A stretch of 64,000 nucleotides of DNA from Pseudomonas atagonensis (GTDB lineage: Bacteria > Pseudomonadota > Gammaproteobacteria > Pseudomonadales > Pseudomonadaceae), in the NCBI RefSeq assembly GCF_011369485.1, contig NZ_VXCA01000014.1:1-64000 (forward strand), written 5' to 3'. The translations under genes were made by a program, and so were the position numbers. A model generated the notes under the pieces. That model ran no database searches and was not told the DNA's origin. It saw only the letters and a program-made list of their open reading frames with translations. This document shows, one piece after another, positions 36,076-44,433 of the stretch; the first letter of the stretch is position 1; each line of letters starts with the position of its first letter.

Positions 36076-36468
36076 ATGAAAATAAACGCTTCACTGTCCC
36101 TCGCCCTGATCTTCACCGCTGGCCTTTTCAGCACAACCGCTCACGCAGCCGGCGACCCCGAGGCCGGTGCAAAGATCTTCCCGCGCCTGTGTGGCGGCTG
36201 CCATCAGGTCGGCGAATCCGCCCGACCAGGGTTCGGCCCACAACTCAACGGCATCATCGGTCGGCCAGCCGGGACTTCGGCGAACTATGTCTATTCCGAT
36301 GCGATGAAGAACTCCGGACTGACCTGGAACCGAGAAACCCTGATCGCGTACCTCAAGGATCCGAAGGGCGTGGTGCCGGGCACGCGGATGATCTTCTGGG
36401 GACTGAGTGACGAGGAAAAGGTCGAAAATCTGCTGGCGTATCTTGCGACGTTCAGTGCCGCTCAATAA
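36076..36468 (+). CDS. Periplasmic class I c-type cytochrome
   Basis: The 130-residue protein has a signal peptide (about residues 1-24, ending AHA|AG), the haem-binding CGGCH (Cys39, Cys42, His43) and a probable axial Met in PGTRMIFWGL. It resembles mitochondrial-type cytochrome c of bacteria. The partner oxidase or dehydrogenase is not evident; the next gene encodes a small secreted protein. Confidence 0.9.
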   Translation: MKINASLSLALIFTAGLFSTTAHAAGDPEAGAKIFPRLCGGCHQVGESARPGFGPQLNGIIGRPAGTSANYVYSDAMKNSGLTWNRETLIAYLKDPKGVVPGTRMIFWGLSDEEKVENLLAYLATFSAAQ

Positions 36469-36534
36469 GGGCTCTCGAGCCATTCTGGGCTATTACTGAA
36501 GACTGGTTATTGCGTCCAGATCAGGAAGTCCGTG

Positions 36535-36828
36535 ATGAAATCAATATTGTTGGCAACACCCTTGATGCTCGCCGCCGGCCTGGCTCACGCCGGCATTCCG
36601 ATGTTCAACGCCACGTGCCCGGGCAACATCGAAGTGCATGCCGATGACGGCGGGCCGATTTACATCAATGGCAAGGAAGGCAAGTTGAAGAAATTCAACG
36701 AGAACTACTTCGAGGCCAAGGGTGCAGGCGTGACGATTTCCCTGAGCATCAATCCCGATGGTTCGCCGGCGGTGTCGTACACCGGGAAGAACAGGGCCAA
36801 CGGGATTTGCGACCTGAAGAAGGGCTGA
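36535..36828 (+). CDS. Small secreted protein of unknown function
   Basis: The 97-residue protein has a clear signal peptide (about residues 1-19, ending AHA|GI). The short mature part has two Cys (in FNATCPG and GICDLKKG), likely a disulfide, and FNENYFEAKGAGVTISLSI. I start at ATG 36535, next to an in-frame GTG at 36532. It follows the cytochrome gene by 66 bp in the same direction. I do not recognise the family. Confidence 0.75.
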   Translation: MKSILLATPLMLAAGLAHAGIPMFNATCPGNIEVHADDGGPIYINGKEGKLKKFNENYFEAKGAGVTISLSINPDGSPAVSYTGKNRANGICDLKKG

Positions 36829-38472
36829 TCAGGCCACCTGATTACGTCCCGCTGCTTTAGCCTGATAGAGCTGCTGGTCGGCACGCTTGATCAGCGCCAT
36901 TTGGTTGTTGTCCGCCGGATCCGCCAGCCCGACGCCGATGCTCACCGTGACATTGCCGGCCGCAGGGAATAGGGCGTTGGCGACCGCCGAGCGAATCTTC
37001 TCGGCGACGACCTCCGGGGTGTCAGGCTGGGCGATTTCCGGCAGCAGCACGGCGAATTCCTCGCCGCCATAACGCGCGACGAAATCCGTGGTGCGCAGAC
37101 TGGCCTCAATCAATTGCGCCAATTGCTGCAACACCTCATCGCCCACGGCGTGACCATGGCTGTCATTGATGCGTTTGAAGTGGTCGGCGTCGATCAACAG
37201 CAAGGCGAACGGCCGTCCCGTGCGTCGGGACAGCAAACTGTATTCAGTGATTTTTTCGTCGAAGCGACGACGGTTGTAAACGCCGGTCAAGGCATCGTGA
37301 GTCGCCAGGCTGAGCAATTCGGCGTTGGCCCGCACAAGATCGGCGGTGCGTTGCGCCACCGTGGCTTCCAGTGAGGCATTGGCCTCCTGCAACTCGTGCT
37401 CCTTGCCGAGCAACGATTGAGTCATTGCATCAATCGACTGGCCGAGCTGGGCGATTTCCCGTACCGGATGGTGCAGCGGGAAGTGCGCGCCGGGCTGGTT
37501 GTCCTGCACCTGTTTGGCGGAATGCGCCAGTTGTTCGATCGGACGGCTCAGGTACAGCGCCAGATAATACGCGACGAGGCCGAACACCAACGCAGCGAAG
37601 ACACCCAGCAACAGCAATTTATATAGCAGCAGACGCGCTGGTTGCAGCGCGGTTTCCAATGGTTGTCGAACGGCAATCGACCACGACAACGCGGTACTCG
37701 AAGGCGTTGGCACTGTGACCATGCTGGTCAGATATCCGTTGCCCACCGACCAGCCTGGCGACGTTGAACCGTTCGTGGCCAGTTGCTGGCCCATCAGCGC
37801 TTCCGGGTACAGCACTTTGCCGTCGTGATCGATGATCAGGGCTTCGATATCCGGCGAGGTGTTCTTGTGCGAGAACGTCGCCGACTCGACGATTCGTGTC
37901 ACCCAACTCCAGTGAGCGTGGGCGCCCAGTACGCCAATGACCTGACCTTCGGCGTTATGGATCGGCGCGGCGAAATCGATAAAGCGCAACGGTTCACCGT
38001 TGGGCAAGCCCGGGAGCAATTTGGCCAGCAACACCGCTTCGTGCGGATCGCCGGTGTATTCGCCGCGCACTCCGGCCTGAAACCACGGACGTGCCTGCAC
38101 CGACTGACCGACCAGCAAACCATTGACCGCCTGATGCACCTTGCCTTCGGCATCGGTTACGCCCATCCACGCATACTCGGCGCGGGCCTGAGTGCGCAGT
38201 TGCATGGATTTCAGAATCGCCGGGTTGTCCAGATCGCCGCGCTCCAGATGCGGTGCGCGGCTGAGCAGGTAAACCTCCAGTTGCCGCTCGCGCAACTGCT
38301 CTCCCAGCAAGGTCGCCGCCGAACGTGCGGTGTTCAGCAGGGCATTGCCGCTGGCCTGTTTCATCTGTTCGGTGGCGATATGGCCGACGTAGAACCCGAC
38401 GCTTAATAACGTCAGCAGGGACAAACCGGCAAACCAAAGGGTGAGATGGCTACGCAAACTGGCTTTGAGCAT
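36829..38472 (-). CDS. Diguanylate cyclase with dCache sensor
   Basis: The 547-residue protein starts with a membrane helix (about 10-30), then a periplasmic double-Cache sensor (about 35-275), a second helix (about 281-308), a HAMP region, a short coiled coil (about 355-385) and a GGDEF domain. The catalytic motif is GGEEF (469-473) and the I-site RTTD stands at 460-463, so it should be active and product-inhibited. I use ATG 38472; no strong Shine-Dalgarno is present and in-frame upstream starts cannot be excluded. Confidence 0.88.
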   Translation of the reverse strand: MLKASLRSHLTLWFAGLSLLTLLSVGFYVGHIATEQMKQASGNALLNTARSAATLLGEQLRERQLEVYLLSRAPHLERGDLDNPAILKSMQLRTQARAEYAWMGVTDAEGKVHQAVNGLLVGQSVQARPWFQAGVRGEYTGDPHEAVLLAKLLPGLPNGEPLRFIDFAAPIHNAEGQVIGVLGAHAHWSWVTRIVESATFSHKNTSPDIEALIIDHDGKVLYPEALMGQQLATNGSTSPGWSVGNGYLTSMVTVPTPSSTALSWSIAVRQPLETALQPARLLLYKLLLLGVFAALVFGLVAYYLALYLSRPIEQLAHSAKQVQDNQPGAHFPLHHPVREIAQLGQSIDAMTQSLLGKEHELQEANASLEATVAQRTADLVRANAELLSLATHDALTGVYNRRRFDEKITEYSLLSRRTGRPFALLLIDADHFKRINDSHGHAVGDEVLQQLAQLIEASLRTTDFVARYGGEEFAVLLPEIAQPDTPEVVAEKIRSAVANALFPAAGNVTVSIGVGLADPADNNQMALIKRADQQLYQAKAAGRNQVA

Positions 38473-38608
38473 GGGCAGGCAATGTCTGTTTTGGAGTTGT
38501 GGCCGCATGGTATGCGTAATGGTCGGTGGGTGGCCAGTCGGCCGATTCCGCCGGACTTTGTCGGACGCCGCACCGGGGTTTGTAATCCATGCGAGGAGCG
38601 CATGCATG

Positions 38609-38640
38609 AAAAAGCCCGGCTGATCAGGCCGGGCTTTTCC
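38609..38640 (-). terminator. Terminator after the chorismate mutase gene
   Basis: AAGCCCGGC and GCCGGGCTT form a GC-rich stem with a short loop, and the A-run on the left becomes a T-tract on the minus strand. It lies just past the stop of the chorismate mutase gene and separates it from the diguanylate cyclase. Confidence 0.85.
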
Positions 38641-38650
38641 GTAGCCGCTG

Positions 38651-39220
38651 TTATGGCGTTGTCGGGCGAACACATAACTCGCCGGTAGCCCGTGTCAGGG
38701 CCAGGTCATGCAGCGGATCACGGTTCAGATCGCTGCGCGCAGCGGCCAGCCAGACCGGGCATTTCGGGTCATGTCGATAGGGTGCGAAATCAGCGTATTG
38801 CTGCAACAGGCGGCTTTGCAGTTGATCCAGGAGCGGGCGAATCTGTTTAGCCAGATCCGGGCGCTTCGTGTCCGGCGCCGCGCCGGCCGCTTGCCACTGC
38901 GCGAGCAAACCGTATTGCACCAGTTTATTGGCCTCCATTTGAGCCGCGATCAACTGTGCGACATCCTCCGGATCGAGCTTGCGCTCGCTGGCCAGCTTAC
39001 GGGCATTGGCAATCACCTGCGCCTCGCGCGGGCTGTCCTGAATCGGCTTGCCGCTGTCCCATTTGGTCAAGGCAACGAGGTCGCCGATGTTCAGGCGTTC
39101 GTTGAGTGTCGCCAGCAACGGCTTCAAGGTTGGCGGTGCCGGGGAGGGCGTAGCGGCGTGAGCGGCGCTGGCAAACAGAGCCAGAAGGGTGCAGGTCAGC
39201 AGGCGTGACGAATGGAGCAT
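38651..39220 (-). CDS. Periplasmic chorismate mutase (AroQ gamma class)
   Basis: The 189-residue precursor has a signal peptide (about 1-22, ending AHA|AT) and an all-helical AroQ domain: LNERLNIGDLVALTKWDSGKPIQDSPREAQVI, EANKLVQYGLLAQW. This matches the secreted chorismate mutase known from P. aeruginosa. The enzyme turns chorismate into prephenate, but outside the cytoplasm its purpose is unknown. The start at ATG 39220 is supported by the signal peptide. Confidence 0.9.
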   Translation of the reverse strand: MLHSSRLLTCTLLALFASAAHAATPSPAPPTLKPLLATLNERLNIGDLVALTKWDSGKPIQDSPREAQVIANARKLASERKLDPEDVAQLIAAQMEANKLVQYGLLAQWQAAGAAPDTKRPDLAKQIRPLLDQLQSRLLQQYADFAPYRHDPKCPVWLAAARSDLNRDPLHDLALTRATGELCVRPTTP

Positions 39221-39415
39221 GAGCGGGGTACCTCGGTGGCAGCAGCAGGATGCGTTGTGTATCACGGTTGAGCAGGCGACGGCATCAACCGCGTGCGCAT
39301 CTTCGTGCGTCAGGGAAATATCAACTCACAGCTGAAATGTTAATTGCACCTCGCACCCATCTCGCCGAAGCTATCCTCCATTAGTCTCCCTGCCGTCGAG
39401 ATGGACCTCTATTCA

Positions 39416-40774
39416 ATGCAAACCCCCGCCGCCATCAAACCCCTCTGGCAAACCTATTTGCTGTTCCTTGCGCCGATGGTGTTGTCCAACTTCCTGCAAT
39501 CGATGTCAGGCACGGTCAACAGCATCTACATCGGCCAGATGCTGGGCACGCAAGCGTTGGCGGCCGTGTCGGGCATGTTCCCCATCGTGTTTTTCTTTAT
39601 TGCTCTGGTCATCGGCTTGGGCGCCGGGGCAGGGGTGTTGATCGGTCAGGCGTGGGGCGCGCGTGAGGCGCACATGGTCAAGGCCATCGCCGGGGCGACG
39701 TTGTTGCTGGGGGTGTTGATCGGTCTGGTCGCGGCGGTGCTCGGCAGTGTTTTTGCGCGGCAGGCGTTGAGCGGGTTGGGTACGCCGGCCGATGTGCTCG
39801 ACGATGCGGTGGCGTACGCGCACGTGATGATGTGGATTTTGCCGTCGATGCTGGTGTTCGTGTTGTTCACGCAGTTGTTGCGCGGGGTCAGTGACACGCT
39901 GTCCCCGTTGCTCGCGCTGGTGGTGTCGACGTGCGTGGGGCTGGCGCTGACACCGGCGCTGATTCGCGGCTGGTTCGGTCTGCCGCAACTGGGGATTCAA
40001 AGTGCGGCGTTTGCCGGGCTGGCCGGTAACCTGGCGGCGATGGCGTGGCTGGCGTGGCGGCTGATTCGCAAACAGCATCCGCTGGCGCCCGACCGTGAGT
40101 TTTTCAGGGCGCTGCGTCTGAACGGCGCGATCCTCGGCAAGGTGTTGCGCATCGGTCTGCCGACCGGCGTACAAATGATCGTGCTGTCGTTGTCGGAGCT
40201 GGTGATTCTGGCGCTGGTCAACCAGCACGGGTCGCAGGCGACGGCGGCCTACGGTGCGGTGACGCAGATCGTCAACTACGTGCAGTTTCCGGCTCTGTCG
40301 ATTGCGATCACGGCATCGATTCTCGGCGCCCAGGCGATCGGCGCGGGAAGGCTGGAACGCATGGGGCCGATTCTGCGTACCGGGTTGCTGATCAACGTCT
40401 GCCTCACTGGAGGCCTGATCGTGCTGGGCTACCTGTTGTCGCACTGGTTGCTGGGGCTGTTCCTGACGGAGGATTCGACCCGGGCGATGGCCGAGCACCT
40501 GCTGCATATCATGCTGTGGAGCCTTTTGGTGTTCGGCTTTCAGGCGATCATCGGCGGGATCATGCGTGCCAGCGGCACGGTGCTGGTGCCGGTGGCGATT
40601 GCGATCATCTGCGTGGTCGGCGTGCAGTTGCCGGCGGCGTACTGGCTCGACGGCCAGTACGGATTGCAAGGTGTGTGGATGGCGTTTCCGGTGGCGTATC
40701 TGGGCATGCTGGTGTTGCAGACGCTGTATTACAAACTGGTCTGGCAGCATCAGAAGATCGAACGACTGGTGTAG
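39416..40774 (+). CDS. MATE-family multidrug/toxin exporter
   Basis: The 452-residue protein has about twelve membrane segments in two MATE repeats: APMVLSNFLQSMSGTVNSIYIGQMLGTQALAAVS and, in the second half, GLPTGVQMIVLSLSELVILALVN. MATE proteins export cationic drugs and metabolites by H+ or Na+ antiport. ATG 39416 is chosen; ATG 39401 would add five residues and is nearly as likely. Codon use is rich in GTG/CTG runs but within the genus norm. Confidence 0.9.
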   Translation: MQTPAAIKPLWQTYLLFLAPMVLSNFLQSMSGTVNSIYIGQMLGTQALAAVSGMFPIVFFFIALVIGLGAGAGVLIGQAWGAREAHMVKAIAGATLLLGVLIGLVAAVLGSVFARQALSGLGTPADVLDDAVAYAHVMMWILPSMLVFVLFTQLLRGVSDTLSPLLALVVSTCVGLALTPALIRGWFGLPQLGIQSAAFAGLAGNLAAMAWLAWRLIRKQHPLAPDREFFRALRLNGAILGKVLRIGLPTGVQMIVLSLSELVILALVNQHGSQATAAYGAVTQIVNYVQFPALSIAITASILGAQAIGAGRLERMGPILRTGLLINVCLTGGLIVLGYLLSHWLLGLFLTEDSTRAMAEHLLHIMLWSLLVFGFQAIIGGIMRASGTVLVPVAIAIICVVGVQLPAAYWLDGQYGLQGVWMAFPVAYLGMLVLQTLYYKLVWQHQKIERLV

Positions 40775-40848
40775 TGGTGGCGTAACCGCCGGTTGTTTGC
40801 TTAAGTCAATCGAGACCCCTCGACGGCGAGCGCTGCCCGGAGAATCCG

Positions 40849-41406
40849 ATGTCGATCCGAATGCTGCTGGCCGCCGCGTGTTCCCTGTGCGCCATCGCCA
40901 CTGTGCAGGCGGTCGAGTACGACCACGTCAACACCACCGCCAGCCAGATCAGCTTTACCTACAGTCAGATGGGCTCACGGATGTACGGCACTTTCGGCAA
41001 GTTTGACGCGACATTGAACTTCGATACCGACAATCTCGCGAACGCCCGCACGACCTTGCACATCGACCTCACCAGCATTGATGCCGGCAGTGAGGACGCC
41101 AACACTGAACTGGTGAAACCGGCGTGGTTCGACACGGGAAAATATCCGGTGGCGGTATTTGAATCGAGCCGGTTTACCCAAGTGTCTGAAAATCACTTCC
41201 TGATCGCCGGGCAGCTCTCGCTCAAGGGCATCACCCGCGAGGTGCAGGTGCCGGTCGAGTTGAAACCGGGCAGCGCCATCGGCATTTTCGACGGTGAACT
41301 GCTGCTCAAGCGTGACGCGTTCGGCCTCGGCGCGGGGGAGTGGGCGGACACCGTGGTGTCCAAAGAGATCACCATCAAGTTCAAGGTGGTGGCGCCACAG
41401 CAGTGA
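40849..41406 (+). CDS. YceI-family periplasmic lipid-binding protein
   Basis: The 185-residue precursor has a signal peptide (about 1-21, ending VQA|VE) and the lipocalin-like YceI fold: ISFTYSQMGSRMYGTFGKFDATLNFD, LHIDLTSIDAGSEDANTEL, and KRDAFGLGAGEW. YceI proteins bind isoprenoid or fatty acid ligands in the periplasm. It is a single-gene unit, convergent with two repeat-protein genes. Confidence 0.9.
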   Translation: MSIRMLLAAACSLCAIATVQAVEYDHVNTTASQISFTYSQMGSRMYGTFGKFDATLNFDTDNLANARTTLHIDLTSIDAGSEDANTELVKPAWFDTGKYPVAVFESSRFTQVSENHFLIAGQLSLKGITREVQVPVELKPGSAIGIFDGELLLKRDAFGLGAGEWADTVVSKEITIKFKVVAPQQ

Positions 41407-41425
41407 CGCCACACGCCCGGGTCAT

Positions 41426-41638
41426 TCAATAAGCGCGCCAGTGACCCGGCACCCAGCGCCATTGATTGCCGCCCCAGCGATAGTGACCGGCGATCCAGTG
41501 ATACCCCGGCGCCGGCATCACCGGCACCACTTCCACCGGCGGCGGAGGGCGGTGCGGGCGAGCCGGGGCGACGACGCAACCGCTCAGGGTAATGGCCACC
41601 AGTGTGGCGGCGAGCAGCGATTTAACGGTTTTCGACAT
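41426..41638 (-). CDS. Small YxW...GHW-repeat lipoprotein
   Basis: The 70-residue protein has a lipoprotein signal with lipobox LSGC (about Cys21), a proline-rich linker and two copies of a Trp/His repeat: YHWIAGHYRW and WRWVPGHWRAY. This is the YXWXXGHW repeat family (BcpO-like), of unknown function. It lies 42 bp downstream of a longer protein with the same repeats, so the two look like products of duplication. Confidence 0.72.
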   Translation of the reverse strand: MSKTVKSLLAATLVAITLSGCVVAPARPHRPPPPVEVVPVMPAPGYHWIAGHYRWGGNQWRWVPGHWRAY

Positions 41639-41680
41639 GGTGATGTTCCCGCAAAGTAATGTGTGCAGGCGGGGGCTCAA

Positions 41681-42004
41681 TTAGCGCACCCAGTGCCCTT
41701 CAACCCAGAACCAGTTCGGCCCGCGTGCCTGCCAGTGCCCCGGTTTCCAGCGAGCGCCGTGTCTCACCTGTTGCCAGTGGCCGGGCATCCACACGTAACC
41801 GCGACCTTCCCAGCGCCAATGGCCCTGGTCCCAGACATAGCCGGGGCGCGGTCCCGGCATCACTTCCATGCGCATTGGCGGTGGGGCTTGCTGGACGATC
41901 ACCACCTGTTGAGCAAACACTGGCGCGCTGGCCAGCGTGGCCAGTGTCAACGGCACCAGCAACAAGGTTTTCCGCCATCTGGACAGGGAACGCAAAACGC
42001 TCAT
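41681..42004 (-). CDS. Secreted YxW...GHW-repeat protein
   Basis: The 107-residue protein has a signal peptide (about 1-31, ending VFA|QQ) and four Trp/His repeats: YVWDQGHWRW, YVWMPGHWQQV, ARWKPGHW and FWVEGHWVR. The repeats probably form a small surface-exposed or periplasmic structure. Function is unknown. It is on the same strand as, and just upstream of, a shorter relative. Confidence 0.75.
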   Translation of the reverse strand: MSVLRSLSRWRKTLLLVPLTLATLASAPVFAQQVVIVQQAPPPMRMEVMPGPRPGYVWDQGHWRWEGRGYVWMPGHWQQVRHGARWKPGHWQARGPNWFWVEGHWVR

Positions 42005-42222
42005 GACAACTCCTCAAGGCCTGCGTCGAAAAATGAACGCAGCTGAAGACTTGGACGCTGAAACGGCGAAAGATCCTGGCGGCGGCGGATGAAATTTTTG
42101 TCAGGAATCCGGCCTTCGCATCTCGCTGCGACGGACACTGTCGATTGTTCAGTCAGCACAGATACAGGCGGATCCGGCCTACAAGGTATGATGTCGCGGT
42201 TTTCCGCCGGAGTTCGCCTGCC

Positions 42223-42909
42223 ATGCCCCGCATCACCCATTACAAAACCCCATGCCCTGAAGGCGTCAACAGCCAGATTCTGCAGATGGTCGTCGATTAC
42301 CTGACTGACATCAGCGCCGTCGGCCTCGGCCCGAGCAACCTGCTGTACAACGTCTATCAGTACGCGGTCGGCTATGAGGTGCATCTGTATCTGGAGGCAT
42401 TGAACGGGGAAAAGGGCACCGAGGTGGAGTTGCTTGTCGCCACCGCCGAAAACGATCCCGAGCAAGTGATCGGTTTCTTGCTGTACTTGCCGGTGCAAGG
42501 CGATTGGGAAGCGTGCAGCGTCGCCTACATGGCGGTGCATGAAGGGCATCGGCGTCAAGGCGTGGCGCGGGCGCTGATAGGCGAAATGGTCGGGCGCTAT
42601 CCCCACGTCGAACTGGCGTGCACGGTTGGCAAAGTCCCGTATTTCGAAGCGCTGCGTTTCGAGGTGATCGGTCAGCGCGAGACCCAGGTGCTGATGAGCA
42701 CCCGCCATTATCGCAGCAACGGTTTGCGTGGCTTTATCGACACCACGCCGATCTACCGCTCGCTGGAAGTGCAGCAGATCCACACGTACCTGCTGCAGAA
42801 AAACGGCAAGCGCGCCATGCTCGACGCCGAGAAACAGCGCGACCGCCATCTCGACCAGACCACTCGTCACACCGAAGCGTTTGTCCGCCAGCGAATGACT
42901 CTGCACTGA
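42223..42909 (+). CDS. GNAT-family acetyltransferase, extended C-terminus
   Basis: The 228-residue protein has motif A as VAYMAVHEGHRRQGVARALIGEM and motif B near VPYFEALRFEVIGQR. About 70 residues follow the GNAT core, ending in a charged helix (DAEKQRDRHLDQTTRH). The ATG 42223 has GGAG upstream. The substrate is unknown. Confidence 0.82.
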   Translation: MPRITHYKTPCPEGVNSQILQMVVDYLTDISAVGLGPSNLLYNVYQYAVGYEVHLYLEALNGEKGTEVELLVATAENDPEQVIGFLLYLPVQGDWEACSVAYMAVHEGHRRQGVARALIGEMVGRYPHVELACTVGKVPYFEALRFEVIGQRETQVLMSTRHYRSNGLRGFIDTTPIYRSLEVQQIHTYLLQKNGKRAMLDAEKQRDRHLDQTTRHTEAFVRQRMTLH

Positions 42910-42925
42910 GCGTTTTGTGCAGACA

Positions 42926-42948
42926 AAAAAGAGCCTCAAAGCTCTTTG
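42926..42948. terminator. Weak terminator after the GNAT gene
   Basis: AAAGAGC and GCTCTTT form a 7-bp stem after an A-run. The region 42950-43094 beyond it shows no gene. Confidence 0.5.
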
Positions 42949-43094
42949 ATGGGGAGGAAGTAGAGCCCGTGAGGCTCAAGATGCGCATGATGCAAGGCGC
43001 GGGCTTGATTGGGGTTCAGAGCACCCGCGCCTACGCAACGCTCGATGATTCGAGTCGCTGCGTCAGTCCATCCTAGGAGTGTGACGGGGGGCTC

Positions 43095-43733
43095 TCAAGT
43101 ACCGCCAGTCGCGCGGGCAGCGGCTCTCTCGACAATCCCCATGATGGTTTCATACAACTCGTCGCTGGCCTGTTCGGCACTGATTTCGTCGTTGGCTGCG
43201 GCGTGGGACAAGGCTTCCGCAGCGCCCAGCATTGCACGCAAAGCCGCTTGCGTGATCTGCCCGCCATTGGCATAGGGCGCCAGATCCTTGCGGCATTTTT
43301 CGAGGAAGATTGCCTCGTACTCGCGCTTGATCTTTTCCAGTTCCGGAGTGCTCGCCAGCGCGGCGATGACTCCGGGAATCTCGCTGCCTTGCAGCAACAC
43401 GCAATCGACGTACGCCTTGGCGATCACTGAAGCGGTGCCGACCAACGTTGGCTCGCAATGGGCGACGGCGGCGTCCATGACCACGGTCTGGCGTGCATCG
43501 AAATCCCGGTAAAGCGCGGCGAGCAATCCGGCGCGCGTGGTGAAGTGATCGTACACCACCGGTTTGGTCACGCCCGCCTGTTCAGCGAGGTAGCCAAGGG
43601 TCAGGGCATCGGTACCTTCGGCGCGAATCATTTGCCAGGCGACATCGAGCAACTGGCGCTGGCGGTCTTCACGCGACAGACGTTTGCGCGGTTGCGCCGG
43701 GGAATCCTGTTCGGAGATTTCAGTGGTTGACAT
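43095..43733 (-). CDS. TetR-family transcriptional regulator
   Basis: The 212-residue protein has a TetR HTH (about residues 24-70; LTLGYLAEQAGVTKPVVYDHFTTRAGLL) and an all-helical C-terminal domain. It is divergent from a quinone-reductase-like gene with 100 bp between starts; this gap contains three direct repeats and a flanking inverted repeat that may be its operators. The arrangement predicts that it represses the oxidoreductase. Confidence 0.9.
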   Translation of the reverse strand: MSTTEISEQDSPAQPRKRLSREDRQRQLLDVAWQMIRAEGTDALTLGYLAEQAGVTKPVVYDHFTTRAGLLAALYRDFDARQTVVMDAAVAHCEPTLVGTASVIAKAYVDCVLLQGSEIPGVIAALASTPELEKIKREYEAIFLEKCRKDLAPYANGGQITQAALRAMLGAAEALSHAAANDEISAEQASDELYETIMGIVERAAARATGGT

Positions 43734-43735
43734 CG

Positions 43736-43800
43736 CTTATATACCAAACGTAACTTACTGTTGGTAACCTACTCATCGTAACTTGCCAAGAGTATATAAG
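43736..43800. promoter_or_regulatory. Repeat-rich operator region between TetR and oxidoreductase genes
   Basis: Three copies of GTAAC(T/C)T(A/G)C(T/C) stand at 43750-43759, 43764-43773 and 43778-43787, with an exact 14-bp period. They are flanked by perfect inverted 9-mers, CTTATATAC (43736-43744) and GTATATAAG (43792-43800), which may be the -10 regions of the two divergent promoters. Confidence 0.65.
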
Positions 43801-43833
43801 CCTTGGTCAGCAATCACCAACAGGAGAGTTCTC

Positions 43834-44421
43834 ATGCACACCTTGATCGTTATTGCTCATCACGATCCCCGCTCGTTGACTCACAGTGTGGCGAAGCAGA
43901 TTGCCGAAGGCCTGAACCAGGCCGATGCGGCACACACGTTCGAGATTGCCGATCTGTATGCCGAAGGCTTCGAGCCGCGTTTCGGCGCCGCGGACTTCGC
44001 CGTGCATCATCGTGAGGCTGCACCGCCGGCAGATGTGTTGGCCGAGCAGGCGCGAATCGACCGCGCCGATGCGTTGGTGCTGGTTTATCCGGTGTATTGG
44101 TGGTCGATGCCGGCGCTGCTCAAGGGCTGGATCGACCGGGTGTTCAGCAATGGCTGGGCGTTTGATTTCAGCGGCGACCTCAAGCATGTGAAGCTGCTGC
44201 AGCGTCTGCGCGTGCATTTGGTTCAGCTCGCCGGTGCGGATGCGCGCACCTATGAGCGACACGGGTATGGCGCGGCGATGAAGGCACAGATCGAGCACGG
44301 GATTTTCGATTACAGCGGGGCGACGGTGCTCAGTTCGACGTTGCTGGCGGAATCGGAATTGCGCGATCCCGGGCAACAGTTGCGCGTCGCCCGGGAGCTG
44401 GGTGCTCAAATGCTCACCTGA
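43834..44421 (+). CDS. NAD(P)H:quinone oxidoreductase, flavodoxin-like fold
   Basis: The 195-residue protein is of the KefF/MdaB/NQO type: MHTLIVIAHHDPRSLTHSVA (FMN/FAD phosphate loop) and DALVLVYPVYWWSMPALLKGWIDRVFSNGWAF (flavin-binding). Such enzymes reduce quinones by two electrons and protect against electrophiles. ATG 43834 has AGGAGAG upstream. It lies behind the repeat-rich operator shared with the TetR gene. Confidence 0.9.
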   Translation: MHTLIVIAHHDPRSLTHSVAKQIAEGLNQADAAHTFEIADLYAEGFEPRFGAADFAVHHREAAPPADVLAEQARIDRADALVLVYPVYWWSMPALLKGWIDRVFSNGWAFDFSGDLKHVKLLQRLRVHLVQLAGADARTYERHGYGAAMKAQIEHGIFDYSGATVLSSTLLAESELRDPGQQLRVARELGAQMLT

Positions 44422-44433
44422 ACCCTGCGGGTT

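Noticed and set aside
39506..40750. 414-codon minus-strand frame opposite the MATE gene
   Set aside because: Gln/Arg/His-rich shadow without domain features.
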